Source of the DNA: Rheinheimera tangshanensis
GTDB taxonomy: Bacteria; Pseudomonadota; Gammaproteobacteria; Enterobacterales; Alteromonadaceae
Direction of reading: 5' to 3'
Assembly (NCBI RefSeq): GCF_014645135.1
Contig: NZ_BMLH01000003.1
Span: 334,396-398,395, forward strand
DNA: 64,000 nt
A program made the position numbers and the translations under genes. Shown here piece after piece: positions 46,405-57,100 of this stretch; the stretch's first letter is position 1; every line of letters starts with the position of its first letter. The notes under the pieces are model-generated. The model was given only the letters and a program-made list of their open reading frames with translations, was not told the DNA's origin and did not search any database.

Positions 46405-47058
46405 ATGGTGAATAAAACAACAACACAAGACAAAATTCTGGATGCAGCAGAGCAACTTTTTGCCTCTACAGGTTTTGCTGATACTTCGTTACGGCAAATT
46501 ACCAGTCTGGCGCAGGTGAATCTGGCAGCGGTGAACTATCATTTTGGTTCAAAAAAAGAGCTGATTCAGTCGGTGCTGCAGCGTTATTTGTCTGTGCTGA
46601 TGCCACGTTTGGATCAGGAGTTCAGCCAGCTGTTGTCCAGTCAAAAACAAAATGACTTAACGGCGGTGCTGTCTGTGTTCATTCAACCTTTGCTGGAACT
46701 GAATAAAGTACAACATCACGGCACCCGGACCTTTTTACAGTTACTGGGTCGTGGTTATACCGATGTTCAGGGGCATTTGCGTTGGTTTTTTAATCATCAC
46801 TATGGTCGTACCCTGGATAAATTTGTGTTGCTGGTGCAGCAGGCTTGCCCTGATTTACCAGCCAGTGAAATTTTCTGGCGCTTGCATTTTTCGCTGGGCA
46901 CTGTGGTGTTTACCATGGCGTCTAATCAGGCTTTACAGGAAATTGCAGCGGCAGACTTTAACGAAAATGTAGAAATAGAAGGCGTGATCCACAGGCTTAT
47001 TCCTTATTTAGCCGCGGGTATAGCGTCACCTTTAACTTTATCTAGTCAAGCTCACTAA
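46405..47058 (+). CDS. TetR family regulator, PsrA-like
   Basis: About 217 residues. The N-terminal helix-turn-helix (KILDAAEQLFASTGFADTSL, AAVNYHFGSKKELI) is followed by a C-terminal ligand domain with FIQPLLELN and GRGYTD typical of PsrA-type proteins. PsrA senses long-chain fatty acids or their CoA esters and controls beta-oxidation genes. It lies 19 bases upstream of fadE on the same strand, and its promoter carries a PsrA-like palindrome, so autoregulation together with fadE is likely. Confidence 0.85.
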   Translation: MVNKTTTQDKILDAAEQLFASTGFADTSLRQITSLAQVNLAAVNYHFGSKKELIQSVLQRYLSVLMPRLDQEFSQLLSSQKQNDLTAVLSVFIQPLLELNKVQHHGTRTFLQLLGRGYTDVQGHLRWFFNHHYGRTLDKFVLLVQQACPDLPASEIFWRLHFSLGTVVFTMASNQALQEIAAADFNENVEIEGVIHRLIPYLAAGIASPLTLSSQAH

Positions 47059-47077
47059 TCTCTGGAAGGACGTATTT

Positions 47078-49375
47078 ATGTCAATTTTGATCCTGCTGTT
47101 GGTTGTGCTGATTGTTGTGCTCGGTGTAGCAGACATTCGCCGTAACCTGATCACCAAACCAGTGTTTGGCATCTTTAAGAAAATTTTACCTCCGCTGTCT
47201 GATACAGAACGTGAAGCCATGGAAGCAGGAGACGTCTGGTGGGACGGTGACTTATTTCAGGGCAAGCCGGATTGGAAAAAGCTGCATGCTATTCCAAAGG
47301 CGGAGTTGTCTGTTGAAGAACAAGCCTTTATGGACAATGAAGTAGAAACCCTGCTGAAAATGCTGGACGACTACAAAATTGTGCAGGAACAGCGCGATTT
47401 ACCACCTGAAGTCTGGCAATACATTAAGGACAATGGCTTTTTTGCGATGATCATTCCAAAAAGCTATGGTGGTCGTGAGTTCTCTGCCATTGCCAACTCA
47501 ACTATCGTATCCCGTATCGCGACTCGCAGCTTAACTGCTGCAGTAACGGTGATGGTACCTAACTCTTTAGGCCCGGGTGAGCTTTTGATGCACTATGGTA
47601 CTCAAGAGCAAAAAGACCGTTGGTTGCCGGGTTTAGCTGCGGGTAAAGAAGTACCATGTTTTGCTTTAACAGGTCCGGAAGCAGGTTCTGATGCTGGTGG
47701 TATCCCGGATACTGGGGTCATCTGCAAAGGCCAGTTTGAAGGCAAAGAAGTGTTAGGTATTCGCCTGAACTGGGACAAACGCTATATCACGCTGGCTCCT
47801 GTGGCTACTGTATTAGGTCTGGCTTTTAAGCTGTATGACCCGGAAAACCTGTTAGGTGAAAAAACTGAACTGGGTATCACTTGTGCACTGATCCCGACCA
47901 GCCATGAAGGTGTTCAGATTGGTGATCGCCATTTTCCAATGAATATGGCCTTTATGAACGGCACCACCTACGGTAAAGATGTGTTTATTCCACTGGACTG
48001 GATCATCGGTGGACCGGATTATGCTGGCCGCGGCTGGCGTATGCTGGTCGAATGTTTATCCGCTGGCCGTGGTATCTCTCTGCCGGCTCTGGCTACTGCC
48101 ACAGGTCATTTAGCCACTCGTATGACGGGTGCCTACTCTTACGTGCGTCAGCAGTTTGGTATGGCCATTGGTAAGTTTGAAGGGGTTCAGGAGAGTTTGG
48201 GCCGTATCGGTGCCTACACCTACAGCTTAGAAGCCATGCGGGTTATGACAGCCGGGGCTATCGATTTGAAGCTGAGTCCTTCAGTAGTGACTGCAATCGC
48301 TAAATATCACATGACAGAAATGTCCCGTACTTTATTAAACGATGCTTTTGATATTCATTCAGGCCGCGCTATTCAGGTGGGTCCGAAAAACTATCTGGCA
48401 CACGGTTATATGGGGATGCCTGTTTCTATTACAGTTGAAGGCGCCAACATCCTGACTCGTAACCTGATGATTTTTGGTCAGGGAGCCACCCGTTGCCATC
48501 CGTACGTATTGCAGGAATTGGAAGCTGCGGCGAATCCAAATGCCGAAGAAGGCTTACAGCAATTCGATAGCTTGCTGATGAAGCACATTGGTTTTGCTTT
48601 AGGTAACACCTTTGGCGCACTGTGGCAGGGTTTAACTCTGGGCCGCTTTAATTCAAGCCCAGTGTCTGGTGAGACTGCAAAATACTACAAGCAGTTAAGC
48701 CGTATGAGTCGTGCTTTGGCGTTAAGCGCTGATTTTTCCATGCTGATGTTAGGTGGTGATTTAAAACGTAAAGAAATGCTGTCTGCTCGTTTAGGTGACG
48801 TGTTGAGCCATTTGTATATCGCGTCTGCTGTGCTGAAGTTTTATGAAGATAATGGTCGTCAGGTCGCTGATTTACCTTTCGTGCGGTACTCTATCGAACG
48901 TAACCTGTTTGAAATTGGCAAAGCATTTTCTGGTTTCTTCCAGAACTTCCCAAGCCGGGTGGTCGCTCGTTTATTAAAAACTTTAGTATTCCCTTTCGGT
49001 ATCGGTTACAAAATGCCGGCCGATGCGGTGACTCAGGATATTTCTGATGCGCTGTTAAAACCAGGTGTGATTCGTGATCGTTTAACCCACCTGTGTTTTA
49101 TCGGTGAAGGTGATGAAGACCCGACAGGCTTAATGGAATCGGCTTTTGTTGCAGTGCATGATGCTCAGCCTATTATGAAGAAAATTTATGCCGCGCAAAA
49201 ACAAGGCTCATTGCCACGCAAAATTCCTATGGATCAGCTGATTACCAAAGCTTTGGATATCAATGTCGTAACGGCAGATGAAGCCAAGCAACTGGTACGA
49301 ATGAACGAATTACGTTTCAGCTCTATTAGTGTCGATAGCTTTAAGCCGGGTGTATTGTCAGACAACGCTGTGTAA
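47078..49375 (+). CDS. fadE: Acyl-CoA dehydrogenase FadE
   Basis: Catalyses the first oxidation step of fatty-acid beta-oxidation, anchored to the inner membrane. About 765 residues (E. coli FadE 814), with an N-terminal membrane segment (ILLLVVLIVVLGVADI) followed by the acyl-CoA dehydrogenase core: ALTGPEAGSDAGGIPD, GMAIGKFEGVQESLGRIGAY and GITCALIPT. The FadE-type C-terminal extension (DUF1974) is present (LGDVLSHLYIASAVLKFYED). GGAAGGA lies 7 bases upstream. Second gene of the operon with the PsrA-like regulator; a terminator follows. Confidence 0.94.
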   Translation: MSILILLLVVLIVVLGVADIRRNLITKPVFGIFKKILPPLSDTEREAMEAGDVWWDGDLFQGKPDWKKLHAIPKAELSVEEQAFMDNEVETLLKMLDDYKIVQEQRDLPPEVWQYIKDNGFFAMIIPKSYGGREFSAIANSTIVSRIATRSLTAAVTVMVPNSLGPGELLMHYGTQEQKDRWLPGLAAGKEVPCFALTGPEAGSDAGGIPDTGVICKGQFEGKEVLGIRLNWDKRYITLAPVATVLGLAFKLYDPENLLGEKTELGITCALIPTSHEGVQIGDRHFPMNMAFMNGTTYGKDVFIPLDWIIGGPDYAGRGWRMLVECLSAGRGISLPALATATGHLATRMTGAYSYVRQQFGMAIGKFEGVQESLGRIGAYTYSLEAMRVMTAGAIDLKLSPSVVTAIAKYHMTEMSRTLLNDAFDIHSGRAIQVGPKNYLAHGYMGMPVSITVEGANILTRNLMIFGQGATRCHPYVLQELEAAANPNAEEGLQQFDSLLMKHIGFALGNTFGALWQGLTLGRFNSSPVSGETAKYYKQLSRMSRALALSADFSMLMLGGDLKRKEMLSARLGDVLSHLYIASAVLKFYEDNGRQVADLPFVRYSIERNLFEIGKAFSGFFQNFPSRVVARLLKTLVFPFGIGYKMPADAVTQDISDALLKPGVIRDRLTHLCFIGEGDEDPTGLMESAFVAVHDAQPIMKKIYAAQKQGSLPRKIPMDQLITKALDINVVTADEAKQLVRMNELRFSSISVDSFKPGVLSDNAV

Positions 49376-49390
49376 GTTGTTGTTTAAACG

Positions 49391-49419
49391 AAAAAAGCCA
49401 GGCGAACGCCTGGCTTTTT
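49391..49419. terminator. Terminator after fadE
   Basis: AAAAAGCCAGGC-GAAC-GCCTGGCTTTTT; perfect arms with a GAAC loop, usable in both directions for the convergent exonuclease gene. Confidence 0.92.
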
Positions 49420-49449
49420 GTTATGTTTTATTTGCCTTTGTTGTTTGGC

Positions 49450-50109
49450 TTAACGGCTTTGTTGAAACAGTTCTGCCAAAGTACAAGATGTTCCGCGGCT
49501 TTTTAATTGTGCTAATAAAAGCTGAGCACAACCAAAGGCATCGGAGAGGGCATGGTGCTCTGTCACTTCAGGTAAGTGGTAACGAGCCAGACAAGCAGAT
49601 AAGCTTAATGAGTTTTGTGCCACAGGACCTCCTTTGAGCCGCATTTTATAAAGCTCCAGCTTTAAGGTATCGACAGCTTTAAACGCAGGAGAACGACCAA
49701 AACAGTTCTGGCAGCTTTGTTTGAGAAAGTTAAGTTCCAGTGCGCTGTGGTGTGATACCAATACTGCTCCTGTCAATTCCTGCAACAGCAAGCGAAGTAA
49801 GTCTTCCAGCTCTATCCCTTGTTGCACTTCAGTATTATGCAAACCGTGGATCACTGCACTTTGTCCCACTGACGCCGGACTTCGAACCAACTGGTATCGT
49901 GCTGAGTTTAAATGAATTTTCCCGCCGGTAATTTTTACCCAGCCTGCGCTGACAATGTGATGTTTTTTCGAATCAAGCCCTGTAGTTTCAAAATCCAGCA
50001 CCAGGTAATTGGCTTTACTGGCCAGACTTTGTTTATCCAGATTGTAGTCTTTCTCAAAATCTACCACCAGTTGATGCACAGCCACTGGTTTTTTCAGCCA
50101 GTTCCACAT
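49450..50109 (-). CDS. 3'-5' exonuclease, DNA polymerase III epsilon-like
   Basis: About 219 residues, DnaQ/DEDDh fold. ExoI motif VLDFETTGLDSKKHHIVSAG near 47 supplies the first Asp-Glu pair; ExoII region VSHHSALELNFLKQ and ExoIII region HHALSDAFGCAQL supply the rest. Too short and differently started to be the replicative epsilon subunit. Its ATG is directly adjacent to the stop of the DUF294 gene (50110), so the two are translationally coupled; this pair often accompanies acetate symporter genes in related bacteria. Confidence 0.88.
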   Translation of the reverse strand: MWNWLKKPVAVHQLVVDFEKDYNLDKQSLASKANYLVLDFETTGLDSKKHHIVSAGWVKITGGKIHLNSARYQLVRSPASVGQSAVIHGLHNTEVQQGIELEDLLRLLLQELTGAVLVSHHSALELNFLKQSCQNCFGRSPAFKAVDTLKLELYKMRLKGGPVAQNSLSLSACLARYHLPEVTEHHALSDAFGCAQLLLAQLKSRGTSCTLAELFQQSR

Positions 50110-51930
50110 TTAGAGTTCCCGACAAAAACGTTGTCTGAGTATCTGCTGCTCGTCACTTAACACCGCAAAAGCATCTTTGAGTTGATGACGTTGTAACAAA
50201 CTCAGTTGGCTTGGATCCAACAGGTTAGATAAATGCCTGCCACGCTGCATATCCTGTGCTTGCAATTGCCAGCGTAAATTAGCCAGCACATCTAATGCTC
50301 CTAATAAATTTTGCTGCTGGCGCTGAGTCAAGACTGCTTGTTGTTGCAACAGCGCCAGTCGCTCTCTGGTATTGACTGCCTGGATCCCAGCAGACAGGGC
50401 ATACACCCGAACTAAGTCGGTGACGAGGCTAATACCACGTTTTTTCAGATCCAGTCCTTTACGTTGCCGACCATCCTGTTCAAGCAGAAAGTGTTTAAAG
50501 AAACCCAGTGGAGGTTGACGCTCTGTGGCATTTTTAGCCAGATGGTATAAAAACAGTTCATTATTTTTGCAACGAGCCAATACGTCTTCATGCAAGACGT
50601 TAAATAAGCCTTTACTGCCATGAACCAGGCGCATATCGAAAAAGATACTGCTGTTGAGTAAAGCTTGTGGATCTGGCGTATTGAGCCATTTGGCAAAACG
50701 ATTCGACCAGCCTTTGAGGCTTAGTCTCAATTCCGGATTGGCGGCCATGATCTGACCATCACAAAGAGCCTGCCCTGACGAGGCCAGACCATGACAAACG
50801 ATATCGGCAAGCGCGGAAAAATACTCTGCGATAGCACCGCTGGGCTCTTTCTCCAACAATAAAGCATTATCCTGATCGGCACTGGGTAGCATATCTCGCC
50901 TGGCTTGGGAACCAAACACCAACCAACTATATACACAAGGGGCAGGGCCCAACTGTTGCTCTGCAATATTCAACCAACTTTGCACTAAGGCGTCCATAAT
51001 ACTGGTCAGTATGCTACTAACCTCATAAGAAGGGATATGCTGTTCAGCCAGTTGCAGTGCTAGTTGCTGTATTTGCGGTGTGATGGCCTGCAGACCTGCA
51101 GCTTGATGTTGACGGTGAATATGGCTGATTAGAAAAACCGGGTGTTCTTGCTGGCTACGGATCAAGTCTGTTGTTGTGAGCACTCCGATAGGCTTGTCTT
51201 GTTCGGTAACGGGTAAGTGGTGAATATTATGCTGGCTCATCTGTTGAATAGCTTCAAAGGCAAAACAGTCGATATCAATGCTGTGTGGCGTTTTAGTCAT
51301 CACTTGTGAGACGCATGTAGAGGCAGATAAGTTTTTTGCCAAAACACGACTGCGTAAATCCCGGTCGGTCAAAATGCCTATCAATTTTTCATCTTGTTTA
51401 ATCAGGACGCACGACACCCTCTGAGCTGTCATCAGCAAGGCGGCTTGTTGTACTGTGTCCTGACAGTCAATAGAGACAGTGCGTCGGGTCACGAAGTCGG
51501 CGACTTTTAGCGTCGAAGTGTTTTGTTGTTGACTGCTTTGATATAAATGCAAACGACGGCTAAATAAACGCTGGAAAAATAGATCAAAATTTTTGTACTG
51601 GTGTCTTAATTTATCAAAACTTTCCTGAGGAAAAAAATACACTAATCCATCTTCTTCGCAGCGGATAGTGTCAGGATCGGCAAGTCCGGTCAGGAGTAAC
51701 TGATAACCATAATAATCCCCGGTTTGCAGATGGGTTAAACGTTGTTGCTCTGTGTGCAGGGCAAATAAACCTGAGCGTATCAGCATCAGCTGAGGTTCAG
51801 GTTGTTGCTCTTCACCACTTGCGAAATACACAACAGTCAGTTCGCGACATAAGCTTTCCAGTACATGTGGCGCTAAGTCGTCAAAAGGCGGTGTTTGCTG
51901 CAAAAAAGTAACTACTTCCTGGATCTGCAT
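50110..51930 (-). CDS. cNMP-binding/CBS/DUF294 nucleotidyltransferase-like protein
   Basis: About 606 residues with three parts: a cyclic-nucleotide-binding-like N-terminus (about 1-125), two CBS domains (about 150-265, with RTVSIDCQDTVQQ and LIGILTDRDLRSRVL), and a DUF294 putative nucleotidyltransferase (WLVFGSQARRDMLPSADQDN near 345, the GS...R...D-x-D signature) plus a helical C-terminal domain. Resembles a PII-uridylyltransferase-like signal protein; substrate unknown. GGAAGG precedes ATG 51930. Downstream of actP and just past a terminator, so partly independent of it. Context suggests a role in acetate metabolism. Confidence 0.88.
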   Translation of the reverse strand: MQIQEVVTFLQQTPPFDDLAPHVLESLCRELTVVYFASGEEQQPEPQLMLIRSGLFALHTEQQRLTHLQTGDYYGYQLLLTGLADPDTIRCEEDGLVYFFPQESFDKLRHQYKNFDLFFQRLFSRRLHLYQSSQQQNTSTLKVADFVTRRTVSIDCQDTVQQAALLMTAQRVSCVLIKQDEKLIGILTDRDLRSRVLAKNLSASTCVSQVMTKTPHSIDIDCFAFEAIQQMSQHNIHHLPVTEQDKPIGVLTTTDLIRSQQEHPVFLISHIHRQHQAAGLQAITPQIQQLALQLAEQHIPSYEVSSILTSIMDALVQSWLNIAEQQLGPAPCVYSWLVFGSQARRDMLPSADQDNALLLEKEPSGAIAEYFSALADIVCHGLASSGQALCDGQIMAANPELRLSLKGWSNRFAKWLNTPDPQALLNSSIFFDMRLVHGSKGLFNVLHEDVLARCKNNELFLYHLAKNATERQPPLGFFKHFLLEQDGRQRKGLDLKKRGISLVTDLVRVYALSAGIQAVNTRERLALLQQQAVLTQRQQQNLLGALDVLANLRWQLQAQDMQRGRHLSNLLDPSQLSLLQRHQLKDAFAVLSDEQQILRQRFCREL

Positions 51931-51954
51931 ACAACCTTCCTGCTTTATCAAAAA

Positions 51955-51978
51955 ACAAGGCGTGTCTCCACGCCTTGT
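51955..51978 (-). terminator. Terminator of the actP operon
   Basis: ACAAGGCGTG and CACGCCTTGT arms with a 4-base loop; on the minus strand a T run follows. 25 bases after the actP stop codon. Confidence 0.85.
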
Positions 51979-52002
51979 CAAGTCTGCTTTTTCTACGCTA
52001 CT

Positions 52003-53721
52003 TTAGTGAGCCTGAGCTTCACCTGCACCTTTTGGATAGCGGATTTGTTCTACAATATCTTGTACTTCTTGTGGTACTTCTTTGGTCACTTTGCTGACCG
52101 CAAAGGCGACGACAAAATTCACCACCATACCGACTGTACCAATACCCTCTGGAGAAATACCAAACAACCAGTTTTCAGGTTTGTTTTCAGCCAAAGGAGT
52201 GATGAAAATACCCTTGAAGTACAGGATATAACCCACAGTGAAAATGATACCTGCCAACATACCGGCGATAGCACCTTCCTTATTCATTTTCTTGTAGAAA
52301 ATACCAAGAATGATGGCTGGGAAGAAACTCGCCGCCGCCAGGCCGAAGGCAAAAGCTACTACCTCCGCGACAAAGCCCGGTGGGTTAATACCTAAGTAAC
52401 CGGCCACTATAATGGCTACAGCGGCGGCTAGTCGTGCCGCTAGCAACTCCTGCTTGTCCGTAATTTTAGGCATCAGATTTCGTTTGAGTAAATCGTGCGA
52501 AATTGATGTCGAGATCACCAGTAACAAACCTGCTGCTGTAGACAAGGCTGCAGCAATACCACCTGCGGCCACCAACGCTATGACCCAATCTGGTAATTGA
52601 GCAATTTCCGGGTTTGCCAACACCATGATGTCACGGTCGATGGTCATTTCGTTGCGCTCATCACCTGAGTAGAACATACGACCATCACCATTTTTATCTT
52701 CGTGTTTAATCAGACCGGTTTTTTCCCAGTTTTTAATCCAGGTTGGAGCTTCTGTCACTAAAGTACCCTGAGCATCGGGACCATTGATGGTATCAATCAT
52801 GTTGTAACGGGCAAAGGCACCGATAGCCGGAGCAGTTGTGTACAAAATCATGATGAAAATCAAAGCCCAACCTGCGGAGATACGAGCATCTTTTACCCGT
52901 GGTACAGTGAAGAAACGTACAATAACGTGAGGTAAACCTGCAGTACCGACCATCAATGCGGCAGTAATAGCAAAGACGTCAGCTGTGGATTTTGTCCCTT
53001 CTGTATAAGCAGCAAAGCCAAGTTCTGCCGAAAGCCCGTCTAATCGCTCCAGTAAATGCATACCTGAGCCATCCAGCAAGGTGGCACCTAAACCTGTTTG
53101 AGGTAATACATGACCTGTGATCATGATAGAGATGAAGATAGCAGGAACCATGTAGGCAAAAATCAGCACACAGTACTGAGCAACCTGGGTGTAGGTAATA
53201 CCTTTCATGCCGCCTAATACAGCGTAGAAAAATACCACGGCCATACCGATGATCACGCCTGTAGTGATATCGACTTCGAGGAAGCGCGAAAACACCACAC
53301 CTACACCACGCATCTGGCCTGCCACATAAGTGAAGGAGATTAAAATGGCGCAAATAACAGCGACTGTGCGTGCTGTTTGGGAGTAATAACGGTCACCGAT
53401 AAAGTCTGGTACGGTAAATTTACCGAACTTACGCAGGTAGGGAGCCAAACATAAAGCCAGCAGCACATAGCCACCTGTCCAGCCCATCAAATAAACTGAA
53501 CCGTCATAGCCCATAAAAGAGATTAAACCGGCCATAGAGATAAATGACGCGGCAGACATCCAGTCAGCGGCTGTTGCCATACCATTGGCTAAAGGCGATA
53601 CACCGCCGCCTGCCACGTAGAATTCTTGTGTTGAACCCGCCCGGGCCCAAATAGCAATGCCGATATACAACGCAAAGGTTGCACCGACCACTATATAAGT
53701 TAGAGTCTGTAAATCCATCAT
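52003..53721 (-). CDS. actP: Sodium:solute symporter, acetate permease ActP-like
   Basis: Inner-membrane symporter of the SSS family for acetate and similar short carboxylates. About 572 residues with thirteen or so membrane segments. Family marks: [45 protein letters not shown] and [15 protein letters not shown] hydrophilic insertion near 330-365 ([20 protein letters not shown]) is typical of the form paired with a DUF4212 subunit. It follows that gene by 7 bases in an operon whose upstream region holds a CrbR-like inverted repeat. Confidence 0.9.
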   Translation of the reverse strand: MMDLQTLTYIVVGATFALYIGIAIWARAGSTQEFYVAGGGVSPLANGMATAADWMSAASFISMAGLISFMGYDGSVYLMGWTGGYVLLALCLAPYLRKFGKFTVPDFIGDRYYSQTARTVAVICAILISFTYVAGQMRGVGVVFSRFLEVDITTGVIIGMAVVFFYAVLGGMKGITYTQVAQYCVLIFAYMVPAIFISIMITGHVLPQTGLGATLLDGSGMHLLERLDGLSAELGFAAYTEGTKSTADVFAITAALMVGTAGLPHVIVRFFTVPRVKDARISAGWALIFIMILYTTAPAIGAFARYNMIDTINGPDAQGTLVTEAPTWIKNWEKTGLIKHEDKNGDGRMFYSGDERNEMTIDRDIMVLANPEIAQLPDWVIALVAAGGIAAALSTAAGLLLVISTSISHDLLKRNLMPKITDKQELLAARLAAAVAIIVAGYLGINPPGFVAEVVAFAFGLAAASFFPAIILGIFYKKMNKEGAIAGMLAGIIFTVGYILYFKGIFITPLAENKPENWLFGISPEGIGTVGMVVNFVVAFAVSKVTKEVPQEVQDIVEQIRYPKGAGEAQAH

Positions 53722-53728
53722 CTACCCC

Positions 53729-53995
53729 TTAATCTTCGTGGACATCGTATTTACGATCAAGCGCATTCATCTTGACCACGTAAATAAAGATCAGCAAAAC
53801 GAAGGTGTAGATCGAGCCTTGCTGCGCGAACCAGAATCCGAGCTTAAAGCCAAAAAACTGCACCATGTTCAGTTGGTCTACAAATAAGATCCCTGCTGCG
53901 AAGGATACTGCAAACCAGACTGCCAGCAGTTTGAGCATCAGCGAGATATTCTCCCGCCAATAGGCTTTGGCTAATTCATTTGTTTGAAATGCCAT
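53729..53995 (-). CDS. DUF4212 small membrane partner of the SSS symporter
   Basis: About 88 residues with two membrane segments (LLAVWFAVSFAAGILFVDQL and GSIYTFVLLIFIYVVKMNAL) and the typical KAYWRENISLM start and GFWFAQQGSI middle. AGAGGAAG lies 6 bases before ATG 53995; a reading from 54052 would add 19 residues without support. The family is nearly always encoded directly before an ActP-like symporter, as here, and is probably a small subunit of it. Confidence 0.9.
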   Translation of the reverse strand: MAFQTNELAKAYWRENISLMLKLLAVWFAVSFAAGILFVDQLNMVQFFGFKLGFWFAQQGSIYTFVLLIFIYVVKMNALDRKYDVHED

Positions 53996-54087
53996 TGTTG
54001 TCTTCCTCTTGTTGTTTTTTGTGGTTGTTATAGAAATTCTGTTGACTTGCATGCTTAATCTAGCAGCAGGTACAGGAAGTGATAGCC

Positions 54088-54099
54088 CGACTTTAGTCG
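54088..54099. promoter_or_regulatory. Candidate CrbR operator between DUF4212/actP and crbS
   Basis: CGAC-TTTA-GTCG, perfect 4-base arms, 93 bases upstream of the DUF4212 start and 77 bases upstream of crbS. The same GAC-YTTA-GTC core lies upstream of acs (61687-61700). Confidence 0.45.
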
Positions 54100-54175
54100 A
54101 AGCCGAAAAAACAGATCATTGACTTTCTGATGCTTTGCGCCAAAAGTAAGGTCAGAAATCAAAGGGGAGTGCGTT

Positions 54176-57100
54176 TTGTCAGCCTGGATAGTCGCTTTAT
54201 TAGCCTTATTGTATGTGGGGTTGCTGTTTTTTATTGCCAACTGGGGCGAACGCCATGCTGGTGATCAATTACTACGAAAGTATGGAGGGTTGTTGTATAG
54301 CCTTGCTTTGGCTGTTTATTGCACCTCCTGGACCTACTATGGAGCAGTAGGAACTGCTGTGACTCAGGGGTGGGACTATATCCCGATTTACCTCGGCCCT
54401 ATTTTGGTCTTTTTATTTGCTCAATCTTTTTTATTTAAGCTGTTGTATGTCGCAAAAAAACAAAACGTCGCCTCCATCACCGACTTTATCAGCGCACGTT
54501 ATGGTAAACGCAAAAATATTGCCTTAGTCACAGCTTTATTGTGTTTAGTGGTCGTGATCCCTTATATCGCCTTGCAATTAAAGGCTGTTGCAAGTTCCTA
54601 TCAGGTGCTGCTGGGCCATGATTTATCCGATCAATCCTTACCCTGGTGGCAGGATACCGCTTGGTTCAGCGCGATGGCGATGACCGTCTTTGCCATTTTA
54701 TTTGGTACCCGCAAAGTGCAACTGACTGAGCAAAACCGTGGCGTGATGGTGGCTATTGCCTTTGAATCTGTGGTGAAGTTATTCGCGCTGCTTTGCCTGG
54801 CGTTGATGGCATACTGGTTGCTCTTGCCGGAAAAAATCGGTGTCAGTCAGTTTGTTGAGCATGCCAGTCATCTGCAGTACAACACAGAGCATACAAGCTG
54901 GCTGTCTTTTGCGGTTAAAACCTTGCTGGCGATGACTGCTATTTTTCTGCTACCGCGCCAGTTTCATGTCGCTTTTGTTGAAAATGTTGATCACCGGCAC
55001 CTGCGTCATGCCAAACGCTGGTACAGCAGTTATTTATTTTTAGTCACTTTGGTTGTGATCCCTATCGCTTTAGCTGGCATGCATTTATTTCCCGGACAGG
55101 AGCATCTGGCGGACAGTTTTGTTTTACTGATCCCGGAAAAGTCTGGCTGGCACACCCTGAGTGTACTGGTGTTTATCGGTGGTTTTTCTGCGGCCACTTC
55201 GATGATTATTATCTCAACTCTGGCGTTGAGTACCATGATCAGTAATGACGTGGTGATGCCTACTATTTTGCGTCGTCCCGGCCATGGGCAACGCATCAAA
55301 GATTACAGCGGTCTTATTCTGCTGGTACGCCGTACCATGATTATCACTGTGATGCTGCTCTCTTATGGTTACTACGCTTTATTTGCCCGAAATTATGAAC
55401 TTGCTGAGACGGGTCTGTTAGCTTTTGCTTTGGCTATTCAACTTGCTCCAGCTGTTGTGGGGGGCCTGTATTGGCGCCATGGCAATGCTTTTGGTGTTTA
55501 TGCTGGCCTTGCTGTAGGTTTTACCCTGTGGTTTTTCTGTCTTATGGTGCCACAGCTATCCGCTGTTGGTGTGCTTGAGCAAACGCTATTACAACAAGGT
55601 CTGTTTGGTATTGAAGCGCTCAAACCTACTGCGTTATTTGGGGTACAACTGGATACCTTAAGTCACGGCGTGATTTGGTCTTTGGGGTTGAATCTGTGTT
55701 GTTATCTGCTGTTTTCTCTGCTGGTCAAAGTGAATCTAAAAGATCGTCTGCAGGCTGCTGCTTTTGTCAAACCGACTTTGCCTTTGGAGCACAAAGAAGC
55801 TCCGGTGCGACGGGTCCGGGTTCGCCGTACAGATATCACTATGTTGCTGGAGCGTTTTATTGGTGCACAGCGCTGTAACGAAGCTATGGCAGAGTTTCAA
55901 CGCCGCTTCCCGGATCTTGATCTGCAGGACAGTATCGCCGGACCAGAACTTGTTGCCTTTGTTGAGCGCGAACTCGCCGGGGTAATAGGTGCGGCTTCTG
56001 CGTTGGCAGTGGTCAGCGCAGCTACTGAAGGTAGGCAACTTGAGCTCGAAGATGTCGTGACTTTATTCGACGATACCACTCAGGCTATTCAATTTTCTCG
56101 CAAAATTCTGTTCTCGACCTTAGAGCATTTAAGTCAGGGGGTCAGCGTAGTAGACCGGGATTTAAAGCTGGTGGCATGGAACAAAGCCTACCTGAAAATG
56201 TTTGATTACCCGGATGGTATGATCCGAATTGGCCGTCCTGTAGCTGATATTGTACGGTTTAATGCTGAGCGTGGGCTTTTTGGCGAAGGCTCTCCAGAAG
56301 AGCACGTGAGCAAGCGTATTGCACATATGCAAAACGGCACCTCGCACGTATTTCAGCGGGTAAGGCCTGATGGCAAAGTGATAGAGATGCGGGGGAACCC
56401 TATCCCTGGTGGTGGTTTTGTCACCAGTTTTACAGATATCACTGAACATGTGCGTGCTGTGCAGCAACTGGCTGAAGCCAAACAACACTTAGAGCAGCGG
56501 GTACAGGAACGCACCCACAGGATCAGTGAAATAAATCAGGAGTTAATGGAGGAAGTAGCAAGGCGAAGTGCTACTGAGTTACAACTACTGCAGGCTAAAG
56601 CTGAAGCCGAAGCGGCCAATGTCTCCAAGACACGCTTTCTCGCTTTGGCCAGCCATGATATTTTGCAGCCACTCAATGCTGCACGACTTTTCACCGCGGC
56701 ATTGCAGGATCAGAGTATTGAAGGTCATCCACAAAAAATTATCCACCAGTTAGATAACTCTTTAAAAGCGACAGAAGAGCTGATTGCCACTTTGCTTGAT
56801 ATTGCCCGTCTGGATGACGGTCGTTTGCAACCTAAAACCCAAGTGGTTTCATTGCAAAGCATTTTAAAGCCATTAACGGATGAATTCAGCTGGTTGGCAG
56901 AGCAAAAACAGCTCAGGTTTCGTACGCATTTTAGCGAATGGCAGGTACAAACCGATGGCACGTATTTGCGCCGTATTTTGCAAAATATTTTAAGCAATGC
57001 GATTAAATACACCCCTTCTGGCCAGGTATTGCTGTCTTGTCGCAAAAGAGGGCAGCAGGTGTTGTTGCAGATATGGGATAGCGGACCTGGCGTGGCAGAA

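Noticed and set aside
51895..52395. 166-codon plus-strand frame across the actP terminator
   Set aside because: Antisense to actP and crosses a clear terminator; not protein-like.
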